DNA from: an uncultured Acidobacteriia bacterium
GTDB lineage: Bacteria > Acidobacteriota > Terriglobia > Bryobacterales > Bryobacteraceae
Direction of reading: 5' to 3'
NCBI GenBank assembly: GCA_903929755.1
Contig: CAIYVZ010000045.1
Coordinates: 1 to 64,000 of the forward strand
DNA: 64,000 nucleotides
In this document: piece by piece, positions 18,221 through 25,465 of the stretch
Layout of the letters: every line of letters begins with the position of its first letter
How positions within the stretch are numbered: position 1 is the stretch's first letter
Notes under the pieces: generated by a model
Seen by the model: only the letters and a program-made list of their open reading frames with translations
Databases searched by the model: none
Told to the model about the DNA's origin: nothing
Translations under genes and position numbers: made by a program

Positions 18221-18568
18221 TTAGGCGTTGAGTAACGCGCAAGCCTCCGCTTCGGTATCGGCAAACGGGATGAGGGCGTAAACCCGGGCGATCTGGAAAA
18301 CCTTCAGCACCAGACCCTTCGTGCCGCTCACGCAGCATTTGCCGCCCACCTTGATGATCTTCGAGGCGGAGGCGATCAACTGCCCAATACCGGAGGAATC
18401 GATATAGCCAAGCTCGCTCAAGTCGAACACCACTTTTCGTGCGCCGTCCGCCAGGAGTTGCGCCACAATGGCCTCCACGTTGAATTCGCGGACAGAGGTC
18501 ATCTTGCCGGCCAGCTCAATGACGGTGATGTCCGGGTCAACGGAGCGGGTAATAAGAGTCATTGACAT
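18221..18568 (-). CDS. STAS-domain anti-sigma factor antagonist
   Basis: 115 residues. ITVIELAGKMTSVREFNVEAI is the first strand-helix of a STAS domain, and LSELGYIDSSGIGQLIAS holds the conserved D-S-S-G, whose second Ser is the site phosphorylated by partner kinases in SpoIIAA-type proteins. It is the usual length for a single-domain antagonist. Start ATG 18566-18568 (a second ATG 6 bp on is equally possible). No anti-sigma kinase or sigma factor is adjacent. It lies 22 bp downstream of the ABC exporter. Confidence 0.88.
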   Translation of the reverse strand: MSMTLITRSVDPDITVIELAGKMTSVREFNVEAIVAQLLADGARKVVFDLSELGYIDSSGIGQLIASASKIIKVGGKCCVSGTKGLVLKVFQIARVYALIPFADTEAEACALLNA

Positions 18569-18590
18569 TGCGTACTTCAGGATACCAGGT

Positions 18591-20438
18591 CTACGCCGGT
18601 TGCGTAACCAAGTCTCCTTCGCCGGGGGCGAGGAAGAGATTCTCGTCGAGTTGGTGCTGGCGGGTATACATGTCCCAATAGCGGCCATGGAGCGCAAAAA
18701 GTTCCCGGTGAGTGCCCTGTTCCACGATATTGCCGCCTTCAATAACCAGGATCTGGTCGGCGCGGCGAATGGTGGACAGGCGGTGAGCGATGACGAAAGT
18801 GGTCCGGCCCTTCATCAGGTGGTTGAGGCCTTCCTGAATCATGGCTTCCGACTCGGAATCGAGGCTGGAGGTAGCTTCGTCGAGGATCAGGATACGGGGA
18901 TTGGCGAGGATGGCGCGGGCGATGGAGAGGCGCTGGCGCTGACCGCCGGAGAGTTTCACTCCGCGTTCGCCGACGATGGTGTTGTAGCCCTGTTCCATTT
19001 TCTCAGCGAATTCATCCACGCGGGCAATACGGCAGGCTTCCAGGAATTCGGCTTCCGCGGCGTCCGGGCGAGAGAACATTACGTTGTCACGGACCGTGCC
19101 GTCGAACAGGAACGTTTCCTGGAGAACCACGCCGAGGTTGCCGCGGTAGCTGGCCAGTTTCAGTTCATTGACGTTGTGACCATCCACCGTGATGGTGCCT
19201 TCGCTGGCCTTGTGGAAGGCGGCGATCAGGCCGATAGTGGTCGATTTTCCGGAACCGGAGGGGCCGACAAAAGCCGTCACCGTGCCAGGGCGCGACCGGA
19301 ACGAAACGCCGTGGAGGACTTCCTTGCCCTCTGCGTAAGCGAACTTCACGTCTTTAAATTCGATGTCGCCAACCACGGTGCCGATGTTGCGGACACGTTC
19401 GGGGTCTTCATCTTCGGGCCGTTCCATGAGAACGTCGTGGGTTCTTTCGAGACCTGCGAGAGCTTCAGTGAGTTGCGTCCCAATATTGACGATGCCAATG
19501 ATGGGGGCCACCAGGAACGCGAGGAAGGCGACGAAAGTGACGTAACCGCCCAGCGTCATACTGCCGGAGTGGATTTCCTGGCTGCCGATGTACATGACAA
19601 GCGCACCCACCATACCCATCAGAATAGTGGCGGAGAGCGCCATCAGCGACATGGCAGTGAGGCTGCTGCGGACGTTTTCAAAGAGTTTGGTGACGCCCAC
19701 GGTGAAGCTCTTCGCTTCGCGTTCTTCCGCGTGGTAACCCTTGATGACCCGAACGCCGCCGAGCGATTCCGTGAGCCGGCCGGTGACTTCGGCGTAGATT
19801 TTCCCGCGTTCCCGGAAAATGGGACGGATCTTCTTGAAGGCACTCGCCATGACGACGGCGAAGCTGACGACGATCGCGAAAGCGATGCCAGTCATGACAG
19901 GACTGATGCGGAGGAGGAAAACCAGGGAGGCCACAGCGGTGAGGATGCCGCCGAAGAACTCGATGATGCCGGTGCCGATGAGGTTCCGTGCACCTTCCAC
20001 GTCGGTCATGATGCGCGAGACGAGTTGGCCGGTTTTATTGGCGTCGTAATAGGTAACAGGCAGGCGTCCGATGTGTTCCTGGACCTTGCGGCGGAGTTCC
20101 GAGATTACCTTCTGGCCTTCCACGGAGAGCAACTGGGAGACCGTGAACGCGCAGACCGCCTGGACAGCGGTAGCAGCCAGAACCGCCATGGTGAGGGGGA
20201 AGAGTTTCTCGAAGTGGTTCTTGCCGATGATATCGTCAATCAAATAGCGCGACGAGAGCGGCAGCACAAGGCCGCAGATTCGGCCAATCACGATCAGCAC
20301 GAAGCCGATAATGAGAAGGTTCCTGCGCGGCGCTACCAGGGATCGGACTTCGGGCCAGACTTTGCGCAGGCGCTCTGTGGGTGGCTTCTTTGCCTTGGCG
20401 ACACCTTTTGTGTCGGCGGGAGCTTGCGCGGAGGACAT
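18591..20438 (-). CDS. ABC exporter, fused membrane and ATPase domains (MsbA/MDR-like)
   Basis: 615 residues from ATG 20438 (an upstream frame to 20507 reaches close to the next gene and seems unused). The N-terminal half has six helices (LLIIGFVLIVIGRICGLVLP onwards) of the type I exporter fold. The C-terminal half has Walker A FVGPSGSGKSTTIGL, signature KLSGGQRQRLSIARA, Walker B ILILDEATSSLD and H-loop IAHRLST. It works as a homodimer exporting lipids or drugs; the substrate cannot be told. The start lacks an obvious Shine-Dalgarno. Confidence 0.95.
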   Translation of the reverse strand: MSSAQAPADTKGVAKAKKPPTERLRKVWPEVRSLVAPRRNLLIIGFVLIVIGRICGLVLPLSSRYLIDDIIGKNHFEKLFPLTMAVLAATAVQAVCAFTVSQLLSVEGQKVISELRRKVQEHIGRLPVTYYDANKTGQLVSRIMTDVEGARNLIGTGIIEFFGGILTAVASLVFLLRISPVMTGIAFAIVVSFAVVMASAFKKIRPIFRERGKIYAEVTGRLTESLGGVRVIKGYHAEEREAKSFTVGVTKLFENVRSSLTAMSLMALSATILMGMVGALVMYIGSQEIHSGSMTLGGYVTFVAFLAFLVAPIIGIVNIGTQLTEALAGLERTHDVLMERPEDEDPERVRNIGTVVGDIEFKDVKFAYAEGKEVLHGVSFRSRPGTVTAFVGPSGSGKSTTIGLIAAFHKASEGTITVDGHNVNELKLASYRGNLGVVLQETFLFDGTVRDNVMFSRPDAAEAEFLEACRIARVDEFAEKMEQGYNTIVGERGVKLSGGQRQRLSIARAILANPRILILDEATSSLDSESEAMIQEGLNHLMKGRTTFVIAHRLSTIRRADQILVIEGGNIVEQGTHRELFALHGRYWDMYTRQHQLDENLFLAPGEGDLVTQPA

Positions 20439-20512
20439 GTGTCTATTGTGATGCCTCGGCCCCTCTCCGCGACTCATTCCTCCGGGCAGGCCAGCTGAAA
20501 GGCGCACAGGGG

Positions 20513-21595
20513 CTAATTCTGGCCGCCGCCGATGTAGTAGCCGGGGCGGGTCTTGGCGATGAGGTCGGCGCGGTTTACGGCGACTTCGATGGTGTGATAG
20601 CCGCCCTCGGCTCCGTTCGAAGGCTTATAGCTGATCATGTAGTGGCTGTGGAGTTCGGTGCCGATTCGCTGGACGGCATCTTCCAGGCCCTTTTGGCGCA
20701 GAAAGAGGAACTCATGGCCACCGGTGGCGCGGGCGAACTGGGTGGCGGCGTCTTTGATGAAGATGCCCTTGGCGTCGATGTAGATTTCTTTCAGCAGGGG
20801 GACGAACTGAACCCGGTTTTGCTGGCCGTAGTTCTGTTCCATGGTGGTGGGCGTATTCGCCTGACCCATCGGCGCGCGCATCGCGGTGGGGTCCATGCGG
20901 GGGGCGATGGCGTCGGGCCGCTTTTCGGTGAGGCGGACTGCGAGCTGGGTGATATCCACGTTGTAGACAATCACGTTCTGGAGCGTGGCGTCCATCATGG
21001 CGGTCTTCAGGCGGGTTTCGCTGCCTTCATCGCGGGTTTCGCTCACCACGAGGATGATTTTGCGGTTGCTCTTATTGGGGCGGTTGCGCAGCATGTAAAC
21101 GCCGCGGTCTACCGCATCGATCATGCGGCTGCCGGAACTTCCAGGCTGGATGCGATTGATGGCGACCTTGATCCGGTCGGGATCGGTGGTGAACTCCTGC
21201 GCCACCACAATACGGCCATCGAACTTGATGACAGCCGCTTCGCCCTGGATGCCGATGATGTTTTGAACTAACGAACCCAAATGTTTGATTTGGGGCAGAA
21301 TCGCTTCCACGCGTGAGGAGGCCTCAATGGCGATGACAAGGGAGATGGGCTCGTAGGCCACGTCCACCTGAATATTCTGTTCCTTACCGTTATCGAAGAG
21401 CCGGAACTGGTGGGGCTGGAGGCCGTCGACGATGTTGCCGCTTTGGTCGGTAACCAGGACTGGGGCCACAATGTTGGTGACGGAGGTCTTGATGATGGGC
21501 GTTTCGATGTCTACCGTTATGCCGCCGCCCTGGGGGGCCTGAGCGAACGCTGCTGCGGCCAGTAGTGCCGGTGATGCCAACCTGAAAAACTTCAT
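20513..21595 (-). CDS. VWFA-related secreted protein (acidobacterial type)
   Basis: 360 residues. A signal peptide (MKFFRLASPALLAAAAFAQ) precedes VTNIVAPVLVTDQSGNIVDGL and FRLFDNGKEQNIQ, the linker typical of the VWFA-related acidobacterial domain, then the Rossmann-like VWFA fold. The metal-ion site (normally D-x-S-x-S) reads IAIEASSRVEA, with Glu in place of the first Asp, so metal binding may be altered. It probably binds other envelope proteins. It ends 74 bp before the ABC exporter start. Confidence 0.85.
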   Translation of the reverse strand: MKFFRLASPALLAAAAFAQAPQGGGITVDIETPIIKTSVTNIVAPVLVTDQSGNIVDGLQPHQFRLFDNGKEQNIQVDVAYEPISLVIAIEASSRVEAILPQIKHLGSLVQNIIGIQGEAAVIKFDGRIVVAQEFTTDPDRIKVAINRIQPGSSGSRMIDAVDRGVYMLRNRPNKSNRKIILVVSETRDEGSETRLKTAMMDATLQNVIVYNVDITQLAVRLTEKRPDAIAPRMDPTAMRAPMGQANTPTTMEQNYGQQNRVQFVPLLKEIYIDAKGIFIKDAATQFARATGGHEFLFLRQKGLEDAVQRIGTELHSHYMISYKPSNGAEGGYHTIEVAVNRADLIAKTRPGYYIGGGQN

Positions 21596-21604
21596 GCCAT
21601 CTCC

Positions 21605-22081
21605 TTAGTGACCAGTGCGTCCGTTGAGCAGATCCAGCACGTGGGGGACCAATCCCAAAATAGCATCGAGAGACTCTACCGCGCCTTTGGGGGAGCCTGG
21701 AAGATTCACGATGAGACAGCCGTTGCGGGTTCCGGCGAGGGCGCGCGAGAGGACCGCTTTTGGCGTGGATTTAAGACCGGAGGCGCGCATGAGTTCGCCG
21801 AAACCGGGAATTTCGCGCTCGATGACGTCGCGGGTGGCCTCGGGGGTGATGTCGCGGGGGGTGACGCCGGTGCCGCCGGTGGTGAAGATGGCAGTTTCGC
21901 GTTCGGCGGCAAGGTCTATCAACGTTGCGGCGATTTGGTCGCGTTCATCGGGCGCGAGGGCCTGGCGGACGACCGTGAAGCCGGAGTCGGTGAGACGTTT
22001 AGCGACGGCAGGGCCGGAAACGTCCGCACGGGTCCCCAGGAAAGAGCTGTCGCTGATGGTGAGAACGGCGGCTCGCGTCAT
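21605..22081 (-). CDS. mog: Molybdopterin adenylyltransferase-like (MogA/MoaB family)
   Basis: 158 residues. The MoCF signature [19 protein letters not shown] is present and the product ends with the [13 protein letters not shown] block. The enzyme activates molybdopterin by adenylation before molybdate insertion. It starts at ATG 22081, overlapping moaC by 4 bp (ATGA). It is part of a moeA-moaC-mog cluster; whether it is the MoaB or MogA branch cannot be resolved by eye. Confidence 0.9.
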   Translation of the reverse strand: MTRAAVLTISDSSFLGTRADVSGPAVAKRLTDSGFTVVRQALAPDERDQIAATLIDLAAERETAIFTTGGTGVTPRDITPEATRDVIEREIPGFGELMRASGLKSTPKAVLSRALAGTRNGCLIVNLPGSPKGAVESLDAILGLVPHVLDLLNGRTGH

Positions 22082-22539
22082 CTTTTGAAGTCTCCCGATT
22101 TGCCGCCGGTTTTTTCCAGCAGGAAAATGTCCTGAATCTCGATGCGCTTGTCGAGCGCCTTGGTCATGTCGTAGATGGTGAGGGCGGCGACGGCGGCAGC
22201 AGTGAGGGCTTCCATTTCGACGCCGGTTTGGGCGGAAGTGGTGGCGGTGGCGATGACGCGGATGCCGTCGGCTTCAATGGTGGTCTCCACGTCGGCATAG
22301 GAAAGGGGCAGGGAATGGCACATCGGGATGAGGTCCGAGGTGCGCTTGGCGGCGAGGATTCCGGCGACTTTGGCGACGGCGAGAGGGTCGCCTTTGGGGT
22401 TGTTGGGGAGGGCGGCGAGGACTTCGCGGGACATCTTCACGAAGGCGTGGGCCTTCGCGGTGCGGCGAGTCTCCTGTTTGGCTCCGACGTCGACCATGCG
22501 GGCGTTGCCTGCGGCATCGTAATGCGAGAGTTTGCTCAT
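22078..22539 (-). CDS. moaC: Cyclic pyranopterin monophosphate synthase
   Basis: 153 residues, normal length. Catalytic blocks are clear: [20 protein letters not shown] and [20 protein letters not shown], followed by [20 protein letters not shown]. With MoaA it makes cyclic pyranopterin in the first step of molybdenum cofactor synthesis; moaA is not in the window. It follows moeA by 15 bp and overlaps mog. Confidence 0.97.
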   Translation of the reverse strand: MSKLSHYDAAGNARMVDVGAKQETRRTAKAHAFVKMSREVLAALPNNPKGDPLAVAKVAGILAAKRTSDLIPMCHSLPLSYADVETTIEADGIRVIATATTSAQTGVEMEALTAAAVAALTIYDMTKALDKRIEIQDIFLLEKTGGKSGDFKR

Positions 22540-22554
22540 GGGGGTTATTGGCGG

Positions 22555-23742
22555 CTATTGGGGGAGCACCGGAATCAGATCTCCGGCGGCGTATTCGGCA
22601 ATTTCGGCATCCACAACCATGTAGGCGTTGGCGCGGCACAGAGACGGGACATCGCCGGAGCCCTGCCACGCCACAGGTGTGACTTCCGTGCAACTAATAT
22701 GGGCGGGCAGGAAGCGCGTGAGGCCGGGCCTGTGGCGGAATGGCTGGGTGAGTTTAGCGAGCGTGAGGTGGAGCGGCGCGTCTGTGGCTCCGCTCAGGAG
22801 TTCCAGGGCGGCGCGGGCGAAGAGTTCGAAGGTCACCATGGTGGAGGCGGGGTTGCCGGGGAGGCCAAAGAAGAACTTGCCCCTTGCCCGGCCGAAGACC
22901 AGGGGCTGGCCGGGCTGGATGAGAATGCGGTCGAAGAAGAACTCGGCGCCCAGGGCGGCGAGGGCGGGTTCCACCACGTCGTACTTGCCTGCGGAGACGC
23001 CTCCGGAGAGGATGAGCAGGTCGCAGCCGAGGCCCTGTTCGATTAAGGCGCGGGTGGCGGGCAGCGTATCGGGCGCAACGGGGAGGATGTGCGGTTCGCC
23101 TCCTGCCCGTTCCACCTGGGCGGCCAGAGACTGGGCGTTGGAATTGCGAATCTGGTGGGGTAAGGGCGTTTCGCCGACTTCCACGATTTCGTTGCCGGTG
23201 GCGAGGATTGCGATACGGGGTTTGCGAAAGACCTGGACGCTGGGGTGGCCGGTGGAGGCGAGCAGGGCGATGGCGGGGTAGTCGATGCGGGTCCCGGCCT
23301 GGAGCAGCAGCGTGCCCTGGGTGGCTTCGCAGGCTCGGGGGGCGATGTGGGTTCCCGCCGCCAGGGTTCGGTCGGTGGTGACGGTGTCGCCGGATACCAT
23401 GCAGTGTTCCACCATGACGACGCAGTCGGCGCCTTCGGGCATGGGGGCTCCTGTCATGATTTCGACGGCTTCGCCCGGCAGCACAGAGCCGGGGAAGACG
23501 GCTCCGGCGGCGACTTCCCCGATGATACGGAAGGTGCCGGGGAGGTCTGCGGCGCGGACGGCGAAACCGTCGCGGACAGAACGGTGGAAGGGCGGCAGGT
23601 CACGGTCTGCGGCGATGTCTTCAGCGAGGACCCGCTGAAGGGACTCGAGCAGGGAGACGGTTTCGATGGCGGGCTTCCAGCCGGCGCTGCGGATTTCGCG
23701 CAACACGGTTGAACGGGCTTCGGAAAAAGAGAGTGGCAGCAC
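22555..23742 (-). CDS. moeA: Molybdopterin molybdenumtransferase
   Basis: 395 residues from a GTG at 23740-23742. MoeA inserts molybdate into adenylated molybdopterin. The N-terminal domain (RVLAEDIAADRDLPPFHRS, VRDGFAVRAADL) and the MoCF core (ILSGGVSAGKYDVVEPAL, FFGLPGNPASTMVTFELFA) are intact. Other in-frame starts (GTG 23766, ATG 23835) exist and no strong ribosome-binding site decides between them. It is the first gene of the moeA-moaC-mog operon, which serves molybdoenzymes encoded elsewhere. Confidence 0.93.
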   Translation of the reverse strand: MLPLSFSEARSTVLREIRSAGWKPAIETVSLLESLQRVLAEDIAADRDLPPFHRSVRDGFAVRAADLPGTFRIIGEVAAGAVFPGSVLPGEAVEIMTGAPMPEGADCVVMVEHCMVSGDTVTTDRTLAAGTHIAPRACEATQGTLLLQAGTRIDYPAIALLASTGHPSVQVFRKPRIAILATGNEIVEVGETPLPHQIRNSNAQSLAAQVERAGGEPHILPVAPDTLPATRALIEQGLGCDLLILSGGVSAGKYDVVEPALAALGAEFFFDRILIQPGQPLVFGRARGKFFFGLPGNPASTMVTFELFARAALELLSGATDAPLHLTLAKLTQPFRHRPGLTRFLPAHISCTEVTPVAWQGSGDVPSLCRANAYMVVDAEIAEYAAGDLIPVLPQ

Positions 23743-23790
23743 CGTTCTACAGTTTAGCGGCTTCACGAGCAGGCCTGTTGACTCGGTGGA

Positions 23791-23814
23791 ACGCGAGCCC
23801 TGCCAGGCTCGCGT
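23791..23814. terminator. Hairpin between moeA and the triple-repeat gene
   Basis: ACGCGAGCC and GGCTCGCGT form a 9-bp stem with a 6-base loop. It lies 3' of the minus-strand gene at 23856-24479 and could end its transcript; there is no following U-run on that strand, so it is a weak call. Confidence 0.4.
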
Positions 23815-23849
23815 CATTATCTCACCGAACGGCAACCCGTTCTACTTAT

Positions 23850-23883
23850 CTTTCCCTAAGATCGCACTTTCCCTAAGATCGCA
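23850..23883. repeat. Perfect 17-bp tandem duplication at the 3' end of the triple-repeat gene
   Basis: CTTTCCCTAAGATCGCA occurs twice head to tail (23850-23866, 23867-23883). The gene's stop codon (TAG) falls in the downstream copy. Because 17 is not a multiple of three, the duplication changes the last residues of the protein. Confidence 0.85.
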
Positions 23884-24479
23884 ATTACCTCATTTCCTCC
23901 GGCTGTCTTTCCGGAGGTGAAGCCCAAAAGGGAGTAACCCTGCGCCCCGGCGTCCGTCAATTCCTTTTGCATTGTGGACGTTCTGGTCGTCGCCAGCAGC
24001 CGATAGGAAGAATGTGGCCCCTCGCTCCTTGAGGAATCGAGTTCCATGATGACCACCACTTCTTTTCCGCCAGTCGCTGACTCAAAGACGGTATGGTCCA
24101 GATACGAATACCCGCCGTCCGCCAGTTGCTGCATCTCAGCTTGCATCGTCGAGGTTCTGGTGGTGGCCAGCAATCTGTACTTGCGGGTTTCCGGGCCCGG
24201 CACAGGTTCCTTCACCATCGCTATGATCACTTGCCCCCCGTTGGTGGCCTTCCCGCCCATCACCTTGCTGAAGCGAAAGCCGGCGGCAGCCCCTTCATTC
24301 AGCTCTTTCTCCATGGTGGACGTCCTGGAGGTGGCGAGCATTCGATAGTCGAACGTACGATCCGCGGCATTTGCCTGCATACTCAACGCCAGGACGGCGC
24401 CGGTTGCAATAGCTACTTGCAGCACTGTGCGAGCCGAGCCGGTGGTGCGACGATTCTGTAACGTTTTGAATGTGAACAA
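23856..24479 (-). CDS. Secreted protein made of three near-identical repeats (DUF4177-like)
   Basis: 207 residues from a TTG with GAGGGA at a good distance. A signal peptide ends at ...ALSMQANA. The mature part consists of three copies of about 53 residues, each starting FDYRMLATSRTSTMEKEL, KYRLLATTRTSTMQAEM or SYRLLATTRTSTMQKEL, followed by an ...GAxGY/F turn and a beta strand ending in (E)VIAIxGK or EVVVIMEL. Short proteins with one such unit resemble DUF4177-type domains. The gene is divergent to a TetR regulator, with palindromes between them, so it is probably that regulator's target. Function unknown. Confidence 0.75.
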   Translation of the reverse strand: MFTFKTLQNRRTTGSARTVLQVAIATGAVLALSMQANAADRTFDYRMLATSRTSTMEKELNEGAAAGFRFSKVMGGKATNGGQVIIAMVKEPVPGPETRKYRLLATTRTSTMQAEMQQLADGGYSYLDHTVFESATGGKEVVVIMELDSSRSEGPHSSYRLLATTRTSTMQKELTDAGAQGYSLLGFTSGKTAGGNEVIAILGKVRS

Positions 24480-24508
24480 TTTATTCCCTCTTTCTAGTTC
24501 CGCGCCTT

Positions 24509-24550
24509 ACTGTGTATGCTGTACACAAATAAGTATATGATATACACAGT
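24509..24550. promoter_or_regulatory. Nested palindromes, probable TetR operators
   Basis: Three symmetric signals lie in the divergent promoter region: an outer pair ACTGTGTAT (24509-24517) and ATACACAGT (24542-24550); an inner TGTGTA-5 bp-TACACA (24511-24527); and GTATAT-G-ATATAC (24533-24545). They share GTGTA/TACAC half-sites. Their position between the TetR gene and the triple-repeat gene suggests two operators serving both. Confidence 0.65.
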
Positions 24551-24587
24551 AGTTCTGTCAACAGGATTTTTCAAAGAAAGGCGCGAT

Positions 24588-25463
24588 GTGGCAGGCAGGA
24601 CGGGGCAGCAGGACGGAAAGGGCCGTGGGACGAAGCGGGCGCAGAGCCGCGACACCGGTCTCGCGGCAGGTACAGGGGCTGAAAGTGATGGCGAGGAGCT
24701 TCGAAAGCGAAGCGGGTTGCTTTGGGACGCCCGGCAACGGCCGGGCCGCGGCCCGAAACCGATGGTGTGTCGTGAGGATGTCGTACAGGCTGCGATCAGC
24801 ATCGCTGACCGGGATGGTCTTGCCGCGCTAACGATGCAAGCGGTCGCGGAGCGGCTCGGGTTCACGACAATGGCGCTTTACCGCTATTTCCCGAACAAGG
24901 AAGCGCTTATCGATGCCTCGGTGGACGCAGCATTAGGGACGCCACTGCCAGGGAGCGGCCCGCGAGAGGGTTGGCGTAAGGAAGTGAAGCACTGGGCCTA
25001 TGCGAAGCGGGCGATGTTGTGTTCGCGGCCGTGGCTGGCGGAACTGCCGTTTGTCGCGGCGCCGCATGGACCCAACTGGCTGAGCTGGCATGAAGCGTTC
25101 CTGCAGACAATTGCAGACACGGGCCTGAGTCCAGAGGACATGATGGACGTGCTCAGTCTGGTCCATGGATATGTGAGCGGAAGCTCAGATACCGCAATAT
25201 CATTGGCAAGAGCTATGTCCCGCGGCATCTCGGTTGCGCAGTGGGCGCAGGCCGTGGGGTCGGACCTATGCCGTGCGATCAACGATCCACGCTACCCGAT
25301 TCTGTCTGCCATTCTTTCGTCGAAATCGGGGGGCATATCAGAGTCGTCGCCGTTGCCGGCGCGTGGTGGCCGCCCCCGTACGATGGACGAGAGCTTTGAT
25401 TTCGGTCTCGAACGAGTGCTGGACGGAATCGAGCGTTATCTGGATTCGCTGAAGCCGTTGTAG
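24588..25463 (+). CDS. TetR-family regulator with long N-terminal extension
   Basis: 291 residues from GTG 24588, which has AAGAAAGG 8 nt before it; ATG 24516 would lie inside the palindromes. A basic, disordered arm (about 65 residues) precedes the HTH: VQAAISIADRDGLAALTMQAVAERLG and FTTMALYRYFPNKEALIDA. The LWDARQRPGRGPKP block before the HTH is common in one TetR subgroup. The C-terminal domain matches TetR_C-type helical bundles. It faces the triple-repeat gene across the nested palindromes and ends 2 bp from the convergent DUF885 gene. Confidence 0.88.
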   Translation: MAGRTGQQDGKGRGTKRAQSRDTGLAAGTGAESDGEELRKRSGLLWDARQRPGRGPKPMVCREDVVQAAISIADRDGLAALTMQAVAERLGFTTMALYRYFPNKEALIDASVDAALGTPLPGSGPREGWRKEVKHWAYAKRAMLCSRPWLAELPFVAAPHGPNWLSWHEAFLQTIADTGLSPEDMMDVLSLVHGYVSGSSDTAISLARAMSRGISVAQWAQAVGSDLCRAINDPRYPILSAILSSKSGGISESSPLPARGGRPRTMDESFDFGLERVLDGIERYLDSLKPL

Positions 25464-25465
25464 CT

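Noticed and set aside
18468-20498. 676-codon plus-strand frame opposite the ABC exporter
   Set aside because: Mirror of the exporter's codon pattern; no domain and no start signal. The exporter is certain on the minus strand.
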